NCBI GenBank assembly: GCA_009667805.1
Contig: CM019063.1
Location: forward strand, 356,714,307-356,778,306
Direction: 5' to 3'
DNA length: 64,000 nt
Source of the DNA: Leptobrachium leishanense
Lineage: Eukaryota; Chordata; Amphibia; Anura; Megophryidae
In this document: positions 21,029-34,600 of the stretch, one piece after another
Numbering within the stretch: the stretch's first letter is position 1
Layout: the number at the start of each line of letters is the position of its first letter
Made by a program: the position numbers and the translations under genes
Notes under the pieces: model-generated
What the model was told of the DNA's origin: nothing
Seen by the model: only the letters and a program-made list of their open reading frames with translations
Database searches by the model: none

Positions 21029-21324
21029 ATGAATTCTTAATTTTTATTTTTAACCCTTATTTCATGGAAAACTCTCTGTCCCTTTAAAAACATTTTTTTA
21101 AAAACTTTTTGTCCTTGTTTCCTGTCCCCCAGGGCACTACCCGGTCCCCCATACACCTTTTATGGCAAATGTCTAGCATATATGCCCTCTTGGAGGGCAC
21201 TCTAAAAACTGAATTTTCAGCCCCATTGACTTGTATTGGGTTCAGGTTCGGATTCGGATTCGAACATTTGGAATGTTCAGGTTCGGGTACGAACCCGAAC
21301 TCGGGCGTGTTCAGCTCATCACTA

Positions 21325-21332
21325 CTTATAAT
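21325..21332. repeat. TSD of hAT-1 (right copy, CTTATAAT)
   Basis: Exact second copy of 9785-9792. Confidence 0.95.
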
Positions 21333-21503
21333 GGGCCAAATATTACAGAGATTGTGATTTGTATAGTAATTATGTTTCTAACTGTCTGGATGATTGTACT
21401 AACAAAGAAAGTACGTACATTGAAGTTTAAAACCACTGCATCTTCAATTATTAAATGGTTGAAAGAAGAAAGACGTGTTGCGAAAGGTGGAAACCTAGCC
21501 TAA
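21333..21503 (+). pseudogene. Env-like membrane anchor and cytoplasmic tail remnant
   Basis: Continues the frame broken by hAT-1 at 9792. About 10 residues are followed by a ~22-residue hydrophobic helix ('IVICIVIMFLTVWMIVL'), then a basic cytoplasmic tail with 'KKVRTLKFK' and 'WLKEERR', and a stop at 21501-21503. This is the architecture of a retroviral transmembrane subunit's C-terminus. A polypurine tract and LTR-like sequence follow within 70-80 bp, as expected. Confidence 0.5.
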
Positions 21504-21570
21504 TTGGTTAAAGGTGGAAATATTGTATGCTTACATCGTGATCACTCTAAATAAAGGATGAGATGCAACC

Positions 21571-21579
21571 AAGTGGGGG
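21571..21579 (+). promoter_or_regulatory. Polypurine tract-like AAGTGGGGG before 3' LTR
   Basis: Purine-rich AAGTGGGGG sits 3 bp before a TGTCGGG that starts the LTR-like arm. This is the canonical position for plus-strand priming in retroviral elements. Confidence 0.45.
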
Positions 21580-21582
21580 TTA

Positions 21583-22788
21583 TGTCGGGTATATTATAAT
21601 GGAAAATTAAAATGGATGCCTATAGCCATCTTTTTTTAATGTAAAGTCTTTACTTTCTCAATTTTCGTCTAGTTTTAGATATGGACAGAGATTTTTTTTA
21701 ATAGTTCATGGCTAGGTGAACCATAAGAGTTATGGGGGTTTCTATAAGTGCCAGACATGATGCTATAGACGATAGAATGTCTTTATTTGATATAATGCTG
21801 AGCTAAGTGCCAGACATGTCATATTTAAATTTATTGGTTTGTTTTAACAAGTCCTTGAATTAAAGATATTTTTCTTTTTGGGTATAGGAACAAATTTATA
21901 ATCTCTATGCAAGTGTATAAAAATATTCACGAAATATATTTTTATAATCAATATATTCACAGTAAGAATAGATGCTCCAATATATATATTTTGTAGAGTG
22001 TAGAACTGGTAAACTGTATAATTACTGAAGAATAGAATAAGCTATTTAAATATAGAAGTATTTTAAAATCTTTGAATGAGCAAAAGGAGTGGAGATATAA
22101 ATTAAATTTTGACAACCCGAGACGTACTGTCTGGGATAACCATAGTCGTTCTTTGTTCAAAACTAAGATAGTGGATGACTTTTGACCTAAGATAAGGGAA
22201 TTAAAAATAATATGTGAAAATTAGTTTGAAGAGCAACACTGCCCTCTTGAGGCATAGTAAATATTATATTTAAGAATTCATATAGAGAAAGTAATATTTA
22301 AATAAGAGGTAGATTTTCAGTGACATCAAATTGACTATAACTGGATCTGTACTGTTTGTTGCGGTCATTCATGCAGATCATCCCAGGACACGATAATGCA
22401 TTAATTCAGAGATTCAGATCATTCCAACACACAATGCATTCAGGATATTACATATCACTTAATTAGGACCACAACTCTAACTCACATGCATTGAATATCT
22501 GACATTGATAATTTTCACATATTCCAAAACAATCAAACAATATTTCTGCTGTAGCTTGAATCCAGATTGGACAGGTAATGTTTGAAAGCAAAATTAAAGG
22601 ATTAATGTAAGAAATATATATATATGTTACTTTGCAATGAAATAGACTGAGATATCTCAGATTACGGTTACATCCAGAGTCTTCAAAATATTTCTAAATC
22701 TGCAGATAGAGATATGAAGAAGAATCGGATATGAGGATTTATCCTAAAGAAATTATTGCAAAGTGATATAAAGATATATATATATATA
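21583..22788 (+). repeat. LTR-like arm, left copy (~1.2 kb)
   Basis: Starts TGTCGGGTATATTATAATGG right after the env-like remnant and polypurine tract, so it is best read as (most of) the 3' LTR of the retroviral-like element. It is repeated in inverted orientation at 25722-26927 with small indels. It ends at a (TA)n run at 22788 where a different sequence begins. No ORF. Confidence 0.7.
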
Positions 22789-23635
22789 CTAGCTTTTGCC
22801 CGCGGCTTCGCTCGCGTGGACTTGAGGTTTTTTTGGTAGAACCCCACTTTCCCCCCCCCCCCCACTTGGGATTTTTGGAAAATTGTAAAACATGTTTTTT
22901 TTTATTTTTCAAGAAGAATGTAAGAGCCAAATTTCACACCTGTAACATCTTTGGTTTTTGAAATATAGTTATACTGATAAAAGTATTCACATCCCTTTCC
23001 CCCACCCCCTTAACTGGATTTTCGGAAAAAGGTAAAACATGTTTTTTTTTGCACGAAGATTGTAAATATCGAATTTCACACCTGTAACATCATTGGTTTT
23101 TGAAATATAGGTGTAGTGATAAAGGTATTCATCCCCCTTTTTGCCCCCCCACTGGATTTTTGGAAAATGGTAAAATACGTGTTGTTTTATTTTCAAGATG
23201 AATCTAAATACCAATTTTCACGTCTGTAACATCTTCTGTTTTTGAGATATAGGTATCCTGTTGAAAAGTATTCACCCCCTTTTTTCACCCACCACGTGGG
23301 ATTCTTGGAAAATGGTAAACCATGTGTTTTTTTATTTTTCAAGAAGAATGTAAGAGCCAAATTTCACACCTGTAACATCTTTGGTTTTTGAAATATTGGT
23401 ATACTGATAAAAGTATTCACATCCCTTTCCCTCACCCCCCTAACTGGAATTTTCGGAAAATGGTAAAACATGTTTTTTTTTGCACGAAGATTGTAAATAT
23501 CGAATTTCACTCCTGTAACATCATTGGTTTTTGAAATATAGGTATAGTGATAAAGGTATTCATCCCCCTTTTTGCCCCCCCACTGGATTTTTGAAAATGG
23601 TAAAACATGTGTTTTTTTATTTTTCAATAAGAATG
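22789..23635 (-). repeat. CTAGCTTTTGCCCGCGGC-headed satellite array
   Basis: Directly after a (TA)n run comes 'actagcttttgcccgcgg', a GC-rich head, then about six ~130-150-bp satellite units on the minus strand (recognisable by 'tttttgaaatat', 'ctggatttt' and 'aaatggtaaaaca'). It is the inverse of 758-1331 and likewise abuts a Tc1 end. A microsatellite-plus-fixed-head start suggests a mobile repeat that inserts next to (TA)n. I do not know its class. Confidence 0.75.
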
Positions 23636-23637
23636 TA

Positions 23638-25252
<1,615 letters not shown>

Positions 25253-25254
25253 TA

Positions 25255-25721
25255 TATATATTTATTACGTATACAAAAAAGTTTCAAATCTCATATCATA
25301 AACAAAGATTTATAAACAACAACAACATCCATCCATCAGCACATAGACTACTAGCTTCCCAGTATATGTATCTCTTGTTAGTAACTGCATATATGATTAA
25401 TATCATTTACTTTATCAGTTAGTGACTATACACAAATGGTTAATAAACATTTCTGCTTAACGAAAACAATTAACATGTATTTCCCAGCAAACCAATGTTT
25501 AACAAGGTAGATCTTGTAGAGATATATGTTTCTCTCTATGCTACGTGGATCAACAAAAGATGAGCTATCACTTATTCTATTTCTAGAATGATAAGTAATA
25601 AAAACTTATTTAGTGAATCCTCCCCTAATATCGAGAATTAAACTTCTAATCTTCTGCTTTTTATATTGTAGTTATATAATTCCTTGCTTATTAATTTCAA
25701 TCACAGTAACTTCCAAATTTA
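25255..25721 (-). other. Probable inner end of the inverted LTR-like arm
   Basis: AT-rich sequence continuing the minus-strand arm inward to the Tc1 boundary. It has no counterpart left of the satellite because the left arm stops at 22788. No genes. Confidence 0.35.
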
Positions 25722-26927
25722 ATATATATATATCTTTATATCACTTTGCAACACTTTCTTTAGGATAAATCCTTATATCCGATTCTTCTTCATATCTCTA
25801 TCTGCAGATTTAGAAATATTTTGAAGACTCTGGATCTAACAGTAATCTGAGATATCTCAGTCTATTTCATTGCAAAGTAACATATATATATATTTCTTAC
25901 ATTAATCCTTTAATTTTGCTTTCATACATTACCTGTCCAATCTGGATTCAAGTTACAGCAGCAATATTCTTTGATTGTTTTGGAATATGCGAAAATTATC
26001 AATGTCAAATATTCAATGCATGTGAGTTAGAGGTGTGGTCCTAATTAAGTGATATGTAATATCCTGAATTCATTGTGTGTTGGAATGATCTGAATCTCTG
26101 AATCAATGCATTATTGTGTCCTGGGATGATCTGCCTGAATGACTGCAATGAACAGTACAGATCCAGTTATAGTCAATTTGACGTCACTGAAAATCTACCC
26201 CTTATTTAAATATTACTTTCTCTATATGAATTCTTAAATATAATATTTACTATGCCTCAAGAGGGCAGTGTTGCTCTTCAAATTATTTTTCAACATATTA
26301 TTTTTTATTCCCTTATCTTAGGTCAAAGTCCATCCACTATCTTAGTTTTTGAAACAAAGAACGACTATGGTTATCCCAAACAGTACGTCTCGGGTTGTCA
26401 AAATTTAATTTATATCTCCACTCCTTTTGCTCATTCAAAGATTTTAAAATACTTCTATATTTAAATAGCTTATTCTATTTTTTAATAATTATACTGTTTA
26501 CCAGTTCTACGCTCTACAAAATATATATATTGGAGCATCTATTCTTACTGTGAATATATTGATTATAAAAATATATTTCGTGAATATTTTTATACACTTG
26601 CATAGAGATTTAAAATTTGTTCCTATACCCAAAAAGAAAAATATCTTTAATTCAAGGACTTGTTAAAACAAACCAATACATTTAAATATGACATGTCTGG
26701 CACTTAGAATGTCTTTATTTGATATAATGCTGAGCTATCGTCGATAGCATCATGTCTGGCAGTTATAGAAACCCCCATAACTCTTATGGTTCACCTAGCC
26801 ATGAACTATTAAAAAAAATCTCTGTCCATTTCTAAAACTAGACGAAAATTGAGAAAGAAAAGACTTTACATTAAAACAAGATGGCTACAGGCATCCATTT
26901 AAATTTTCCATTATAATATACCTGACA
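25722..26927 (-). repeat. LTR-like arm, right inverted copy (~1.2 kb)
   Basis: Reverse complement of 21583-22788 with scattered substitutions and a few indels (for example, different arrangement of the 'tgccagacatg' segments). On the minus strand it begins TGTCAGGTATATTATAATGG at 26927. It is a solo LTR in opposite orientation, or the other arm of a fold-back structure. Removal of the satellite and Tc1 between the arms would leave a ~1.2-kb palindrome. Confidence 0.75.
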
Positions 26928-26985
26928 ACCCAATGGACGCATGTCTTTCTTCAGCCTATATAACTATGTAACTATGTACCACCCG
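26928..26985 (-). repeat. LINE 3' tail fragment
   Basis: Minus-strand match to the tail seen at 46655-46715 ('cttcagcctatataactatgtaac'). A short fragment of the same frog LINE family. Confidence 0.55.
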
Positions 26986-27788
26986 CTACATATGCAGGCA
27001 GCATTTTTTGCGCCTGCATTATAATCCCCCGTTAAAACGGGGGCGGTCATTTTTTCTCCCTACAGCCCCCATTTTATCGCAGGGATTGTAATATAGCCCT
27101 GAGAGTCCAGATGGATTAATGGATTATAACTATCAAGTGAACATTATATATGAACATCTCTGAGTTCTCTGTAATATATCCTATTTTTACATTTTGTTTT
27201 GTGTGTGGTTTTATTTATTATTATTTTTTGCTGTTTGTTTATTTTTATTTATTTATTTATTTTGTATCGTTAACACTGTTCGCCAAACCACCCATTGATG
27301 TCATTGCTGGAAAAGATCTCTAGCTACTATTTACTTGCTATTTGTACTGCACCCTCGCTGCTAATATTAAGCTTTTCCTATTTTGTACTTTTTGCTGAAA
27401 ACTTATCTAACTAATTACTTGCTATATGCACAATACCCCCGCTGCTAATACATTTTTGCTATTTTGTGGTTAGTATACCTGCAGGGGACATTGGAGAAAT
27501 GCCAGGCATAAGAAAAGCTATCCTTGCCCCATACTGTTTGCTTGATCATTTGCAATTACGTAATGATCTGATTTGCTAGATATTAATCTGGTTAACTTTT
27601 AATTTCTTAATTGCATATATCGCCTGCTTATTAATTAATTTGCCACAAATCTTATTAACTGTTGACATTTTTTTCCTCCCCTTCTTCCACAATTCTGCTC
27701 TAAGAGCATTGATTTTTTTTGCACACTGCTATTTTGCACAGGAGTACTGCTGCTAGTGGACCACTGGGCGCTGCCAGAAATACACTAT
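26986..27788. other. Intergenic, no gene seen
   Basis: Contains a local direct repeat ('ttacttgctat…ctgctaat' near 27348 and 27416), T-rich tracts and an internal 'cccgttaaaacggg' palindrome at 27029-27042. No coding sequence. Confidence 0.5.
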
Positions 27789-28653
27789 CAGGGTAATTCA
27801 AAGAGAATCGAAAAAGTCACCGCACGTTCGGTGACTTTTCGTTCTCTTCAATTCGATTTGTTTTGCCGATCCCATTTCGGTGACCCTTGCGGTGTATTCA
27901 GCAAGCACCACAGGGTTCCCGAATTGCAGGGAAAGGCTGCGGCAAACCAGACGAAAACTAACCGCAAACCCCAGCGAATGCATGCCGAAAACCCGCAAAA
28001 ACATTTAGATTAACCCGCCAAAAATGCCGGAAAAACCCGAGCAGGAGCCGATCACACGCAGCGCAGCCGCCGGAAAAAGCCAACACCGCAGATGAGTGAA
28101 GTGAATAAATTAGGAAAACAGTTTTGCTTGAATGTTTGAGAAGTGAAACGCTGTTTGCAAAGAAACTGCTGAGCGAAAATAGCTCAAAATTTACATATGA
28201 GGTCCAATGAATGATAATAAGAAGGCCTGTTACAGAAAAAATAAGTAAACTTAAAAAAATTGACTTTTTAAAAAAAAAAAAAAACAGAAAAATGCTTAAA
28301 ATATTCTAAAAAATCTATAAATAAAGAGACTCTTTACTGCAGAATTTTATAATGAACGGTTTATTAGATATTGAATTAAAACGGGAATATTTTTAACATT
28401 GAAGCCTATGGGATTCTCCTGAATAAACCTGTCGAATGAAACCACCGAATGGCAGGGAATTAGGGGAACCTTTCACTGCTGGTTTGTGCTCTCTGAATAG
28501 CCGAAGCAGTGCTTTTTTATGGGGATTTCACTGCCTTCGAACAGGCACCGAACAGGTACCGTATGTGCAGGCAATTCGCCAGAATTTGGCGAATTGCCTG
28601 CTCTCTGGATAGCCAAATGGCCAAGAAGGTTAACTGAACGCTGATTTTCAGCG
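27789..28653 (+). mobile_element. Harbinger-type MITE copy 2, right end missing
   Basis: Same family and orientation as 12527-13424. The left terminus CAGGGTAATTCAAAGAGAA is present, but alignment stops in the right subterminal hairpin at 28653, so the right terminal repeat is lost. No coding capacity. Confidence 0.8.
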
Positions 28654-28930
28654 GATGTTGGGGATGTAGGGGAGGAGATCCGGTGCCCCTTTAATTTCAT
28701 CGGCTGATTTATGTTTGGTGCCTTTTGGATTAAATAGACACCAAAAATGTGAGTATTACTTTATATCAGTGTTTCCTAGACATGTGCACAGCACAAAATT
28801 TCGTTTTGGACTCAAGGATTTGTCCTGAAATGTAATTTATTTAGTTACTAAAGAAATTCGTTTTCAGTTCTTTAGTATGAAAACGAATTTCATTCATCCG
28901 AAAACCAGCGGATACAATTAATATAGAGGG

Positions 28931-29196
28931 CTGAGATCGGCTGCTTGTTACAGTATCTCTCGCTCTCAGCACAATGTGTCAAGCAAAGCTGTTACAGTAA
29001 CTGATTGCTGCTCATCACAGTGCTCAGAGTTTCAGTAAAACTAGTAAATAATATTTTTATATATAAGAGGATATAACAATATTATTTCCTTGTTTTACTG
29101 AAACTCTGAGCGGTGTGATGAGCAGCAGTCCGTTACTGTAATAGCTGAGAATGATACATTGTACTGATAGATAATGTAACAAGCAGCCGATCTCAG
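28931..29196. repeat. Large imperfect palindrome in hAT-3
   Basis: Left arm begins 'ctgagatcggctgcttgtta' (28931) and its complement ends at 29196. The innermost part ('gctcagagtttcagtaaaac' and its complement) is nearly perfect around a ~50-bp AT-rich loop. The transcript would form a long hairpin. Confidence 0.8.
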
Positions 29197-29229
29197 TGCT
29201 CACAGCCACTGGATTTAGAGGGCTCAAAG

Positions 29230-29510
29230 AAAAAAATGCTCCTCTCTGTATAACATATATAACATCCTCTTGCATTAATTAATACCCCTCTCTTTATAAT
29301 GTATAGAACATCCACCTGCATTAATACTCCTCTCTGTATAATGTATAGAACATTCTCCTGAATTAATTAATGTCCCTCTCTGTATAGAACATCCTCCTCA
29401 ATTTATACCCTTGTCTGTATATATTAATGCAGTAGGGTGTTATATACAGAGAGGGACATCCTCCTGCATTAATTAATGCCCCTAACTGTATAGAACATTG
29501 TACTGCATTG
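29230..29510. repeat. Degenerate ~55-60-bp tandem repeat
   Basis: Five or so variable units with 'cctctctgtataatgtatagaacat' and 'cctgcattaattaat', one partly inverted near 29420-29455. No ORF. Confidence 0.65.
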
Positions 29511-30199
29511 GCACGTCGATGGTGCAGAACTTCAGAATGCAATGGTTATCCAAGCACAGGAGATGGAACTTATACTTAAAGTTTGTATCTCTGTGGGGGA
29601 GACAGGATTATAAAAACAGGGGAGAGGGAAAATATTAATGTAAATCCATCTGAAAGCTCAGAGAAGAGATGACTGGTGCAATTTTTTTGTTTTTATAAAA
29701 TAAAGCACTTTAAATCCTGAGAAAACATTCAAATAAATCCCACCTACTGCTCATAATGACAGAGTAACTGGGAGAGCTGGATACTAAATGTATCAGACGT
29801 AAAAAACCCTTTATAGCAAGTAGGGATGAGCTGTTCGGTTCACATCGAACATAGCCTGTTCGCATGTTCGCGAACTACAAACATTTCCGCTTGTTCGTTG
29901 CGTGTTCACCCACAATGCACCACAATGGACCACAAAGCACTTTTCCACTGGCCTGAAGCTTGTAATTGGCAACAGCCTTGCACCTGACCACAGGTCAGGT
30001 GCAAGACAGGTTCAACACTATGCCAATCACGGCTCAGAGTCCTGATTGGGCAAATTTTGCCCAATCATGGGCTCACAGAGCTAAGTCCCGCAACACACTA
30101 TATAAGGCTTCCACACAGCGCTTCTGCACGTGTTTGAGAGGAGATTTCAGAGGAGATTGATCTTGTGTTAGTGTGTGTTCTTCCTGCCAGTCTGCCACC

Positions 30200-31600
30200 A
30201 TCTACTGGGGGGGGTCTGTGGGGGGTCTCATCTACTGGGGGGGGTCTCATTTCTACCAAATATCTGGGAATTGTTGTAATCTTTGTGTTCTCACTCCTAG
30301 CAACTATTTTGGGTGCTCAGTAATTTCTACAAAATATTTGGAAATTGAGGTAATCTGAGGTAATCTTTGTGCTCACTCCCAGCAACTATTTTGGGGGCTC
30401 AGTAATTTCTGCAAAATATTTGGGAATTGAGGTTATCTGTGTCTTGTCACAGCCAGTGCCACGCAGTATTTTAGGGGTCAGTAATTTCTACAAAATATTT
30501 GGGAATTGAGGTGATCTGCGTCTTGTCACATCCAGTGCCACGCAGTATTTTGGGCGTCAGTAATTTCTACAAAATATTTTGGAATTGAGGTGATCTGTGT
30601 CTTGTTGTCACAGCCAGTGCCACACAGTATTTTAGGCGTCAGTAATTTCTACAAAATATTTGGGAATTGAGGTGATCTGTGTCTTGTCACAGGCAGTCAG
30701 TGCCACGCAGTATTTTGGGCGTCAGTAATTTCTACAAAATATTTGGGAATTGAGGTGATCTGTGTCTTGTTGTCACAGCCAGTGCCACGCAGTATTTTGG
30801 GCGTCAGTAATTTCTACAAAATATTTGGGAATTGAGGTGATCTGTGTCTTGTTGTCACAGCCAGTGCCACACAGTATTTTGGGCGTAAGTAATTTCTACA
30901 AAATATCTGGGAATTGAGGTGATCTGTGTCTTGTTGTCACTGCCAGTGCCACGCAGTATTTTGGGCGTCAGTAATTTCTACAAAATATTTGGGAATTGTT
31001 CTAATCTGTACTATCTATTCTAATCATGGGGTCCTATCAGGGGGTCTCACTGACTTCTAGCAGATTTCTGCAGATTGTAATCTGTGTCTTGTCACTGTTG
31101 CCAGCTATCATGAGGTCCTATCAGGGGGTTTCACTGGCTTGTAGCAGATTTCTGCTAATTGTAATCTGTGTCTTCTCACTGCCAGCTATCAGGGGGTCCC
31201 ACATACTTCTAGCAGATTTCTGCTAATTGTAATCTGTGTGTTCTCACTGCCAGCTATCAGGGGGTGCCACATACTTCTAGCAGATTTCTGCGAATTAGAA
31301 TCTGTGTCTTGTCACTGTTGCCAGCTATCAGGGGGTCTCACTGACTTGTAGCAGATTTCTGCGAATTGTAATTTGTGTCTTGTCACTGCCACCCATCAGG
31401 GGGTCTCACTGACGTGTAGCAGATTTCTGATACTTGTAATTTGTGTCTTGTCACTGGCAACCATCAGGGGGTCTCACTGATTTATAGGAGGTTTCTGGGA
31501 ATTGTAATCTGTGTCTTGTCACTGGCTGCCAGCTATCAGGGTGTCTCACTGAGTTATACCAGAGTTCTGGAAATCTTTAATCTTTACACCAGAGTTGAAT
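30200..31600 (+). repeat. hAT-2 5' minisatellite
   Basis: First part (to ~31000): about ten ~80-bp units, 'cagtaatttctacaaaatat…gaattgaggtgatctgtg…cacgcagtattttgggcgt'. Second part (31030-31570): eight or so related ~65-75-bp units, 'cagctatcagggggtctcac…agcagatttctg…attgtaatctgtgtcttgtcactg'. The array ends about 35 bp before the transposase start. It lies where an hAT promoter/5' UTR would be, so the units could carry transposase- or regulator-binding sites (inference). Confidence 0.85.
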
Positions 31601-31638
31601 CAGAGTTCTGTATATATTTAATCTATATATCACTCACC

Positions 31639-34600
31639 ATGTCAGAAAGACCAAAAGGACAGGCAGATGCTCCCAGACACAGATAAGAGGGCAAGCAGCC
31701 TCTGTGTCGGGAGGCTGTGCCTCTGGTCGTGGTGGACATGGTGCATCCTCTGCAGGGGCACGCTTGTCCTTTCTAACTGGTGCTGGCCGTCTTAAGCAGC
31801 AGCAACATACAGAGGATTTGGTGGATTGGCTAACCAGGCCATCCTCATCCTCCAAGTCCTCTGGCAGCCAGGCTTGTAGTGCTTTACAGTCCACCTCAGC
31901 TGCCAAAACATCTAATGCAGCCTCCTTGTCCACAGCTACTCCTGCCGTAGCCTCACTATCACGCACGGAGGAGTCAGCTGAATTGTTTGACTACAATGAC
32001 AGTGACATGCTGCTTGAGGATGCGCAGCAAGTACAGTGCTCTGATTCAATCTCTGAGGTTGAGGAAGGGAGTATAATCAACCTAGAGGATGGGGGTGCCA
32101 GTGATGATGACACACAAATAACTGGCACTCACGTTGCCCCAGCAGCTGCAGCATACTGCCAAGTTTGCTCCAGTGACGAGGAAATAGGGGGTGATGATGA
32201 CAATGATGATGAGGTCACTGACTCCACCTGGGTGCCTGATTGAACAGAGGAGTCAAGTGAGGAGGAGGAGGCACAACAAACACGAGGCACAAGATCCTCT
32301 ATGACCAACCGTAGCACTAGCCAGTCCAAGGCATCAGATATCAGAGCTGCTCAGGTGCAGAGCGCTGTTGTCTCAAAGCACACATCCAGGAACTCTGCTA
32401 TCTGGTAGTTCTTTAAGAAATGTGCAGCATTTACGTGCAGTACCACGTGCTTGAGGCGACATATGACCACCTGCCACACATCCCGTTGGCGCAAAACTTT
32501 GCGTAGGTCCTCCTCATCTGTCTCTACCCCCACTGTATGTCCTGCCATGTCATTGCCTACAACCTCCACTGACAGGGATAATGCTACAGTAATGGATGTA
32601 CCAGCTCCTTCACAATGTGACAGCATCCCATCAGCTGAAGATTTACGCAGTCAGACTACGTTGCCCCAGCTGCTGCAGCATAAGAAAAAAAATAGTCCCA
32701 ACCATCCCCAAGCACAGCGTCTAAATTCCAGTTTAGCAAAATTACTCGCATTGCAGCTGCTGCCTTTCCAGCTAGTGGACTCTGCTTCCTTCCGTGAATT
32801 TGCTGAATGTGCTGTACCACAGTGGCTGGTTCCAAAACGCCATTTCTTTTCACGGAAGGCCATTAGAGCACTATACCAGCACGTGGAAGACAATGTTATT
32901 GAGTCATTGGGAAAGGCAGTCAGCAGCAAGGTGCATGTGACTTTAGACACGTGGTCCAGTAAGCATGGACAGGGTTGTTACATTTCCTTCATGGCACACT
33001 TGGTAACTCTGATTGCAGCTGGGAGGGATCCAAGACAGGGCTCTGTGCTGGAGCTTGTTCATGCACCACGCCTCCAGAAAGCTGCTTGTATGAGGTCTGT
33101 CTGCTCCACCACCACCTCTCCCTCTTCCTCCTCCTCCTTCTGTGTCTCTGGCGAAGTGGCAGTTAAACCAACGCCTGACAGGGGCTACGCAATGGCTCAA
33201 GCAAAAAGATGCCATACTGTGCTTGAGCTGGTTTGTTTAGGGGACAGGAGCCACACTGGGCCAGAAATTCTGTCAGCTCTGCAGGGGCAGGTGCAGAGAT
33301 GGTTAACACCACGCCAGCTTCAGCTGGGAATGGTCGTCTGTGATAATGGCAGCAACCTTCTCTCCACCCTACAGAAGGGTAAATTGACGCATGTACCATG
33401 CCTAGCACACGTCCTAAATCTAGTGGTACAGCGTTTCCTAAACAGGTACCCAGGGCTGGCAGAGCTACTCAGCCAGGCCAGAAAAGTCTGCAGCCACTTC
33501 AGACGGTCATTCCCAGCAAGCGTTCGCCTGGCACAAATTCAAAGAGAATTCCACCTTCCCACAAACTGTCTGATCTGTGACATGCCTACCAGGTGGAACT
33601 CGACATTAGCAATGCTGCAGCGTCTCCACAAGCAGCAGAGGGCCATCAACGAGTACCTGTGTGAGTATGGCACAAGGACAGGTTCAGGTCAACTTGGTTT
33701 TTTTTTCCCACCCGCAGTGGCTGATGATCAAGGATGCATGCACTGTACTGTCACCATTTGAGGAGGCAACGAGGATGGTGAGCAGGGACAGTGCATGCAT
33801 CAGTGACACAATTCCTTTAGTGTTCCTGCTGGAGCACATTCTGTGGGGAATTATAGATGTGGCTCTAGAGGCAGAGCAGCGGGAGGAAGAGGAGGCCTTC
33901 CCTAGCTCTCAAGGCCCAAGTCTTTCCGCAGACAGCATTCCAGCGGGTCCTCCTCAGATCAGACAGGAGGAGGATGAGGAGGAGGAGGAGGAATATTTAA
34001 GTAGTGGGGCATTAAAGGTGGGGATTCCTCAAGGGAGGGTTTTGTGTGCCCAGAAACACAAGGGCTAGTACGTGGCTGGGATGAGGAAGTGCACGATACG
34101 GTCATCCTCATTGACCAGGAAGACTCGGAAGCTAATGCTACCTCCAACCTATGCTGCATGGGCTCCCTTATAATGCAAAGCCTGCTAAAGAACCCCAGGA
34201 TTCGTGCTATCAAGGCGAGGGATCATTACTGGTTGGCAACCCTTCTTGATCCACGATACAAGGGTAAAGTTGCAGAGCTCATCCTGCCGCACAGAGGGAG
34301 CACAGGATGAAAAAACTTGAGGACGCTCTAAAGAGACACTTGTGTAACACCTTTCCACGCACTGGTAGGTTACCAAGTGATGACACAGGTGCTTCTGAGG
34401 CTGCGGATGATCAGAGGAATAGTGGTGAAGGCCAGGGCCGCTTGACTGATGCATTTTTAAATTTTTTTAGTCCACGACGCCCAGGGACGTCAAATGTAGG
34501 CACCCATTGCCAGTGTCTTCACCATATTGTGCAGGACTACCTAGGGGCAAGGGCAGACCTGGATACCTTTCCAGCAGATCATCCACTGGCTTACTGGGTG

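Larger units (their letters stand above)
9793..21324 (+). mobile_element. hAT-1: 11.5-kb hAT transposon carrying foreign DNA ('pack-hAT')
   Basis: Begins TAGGGATGAG at 9793 and ends CATCACTA at 21324, flanked by a perfect 8-bp TSD. The 5' end (9793-10420) and 3' end (18962-21324) are homologous to hAT-2 at 29821-39149: the same terminal repeats, the same 5' minisatellite, the same ~140-bp 3' minisatellite and the same A/T-rich 3' tail. The centre, where hAT-2 encodes its transposase, is absent and replaced by 8.5 kb (10421-18961) with a spliced minus-strand gene. A LINE is nested in the 3' part (about 19900-21028). It must rely on transposase from relatives. Confidence 0.92.

Noticed and set aside
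30200..31600. A CRISPR-like array
   Set aside because: Units are contiguous minisatellite repeats without unique spacers, in a eukaryotic transposon.
31634..31966. Minus-strand ORF of 110 codons
   Set aside because: Shadow of the hAT transposase N-terminal region.
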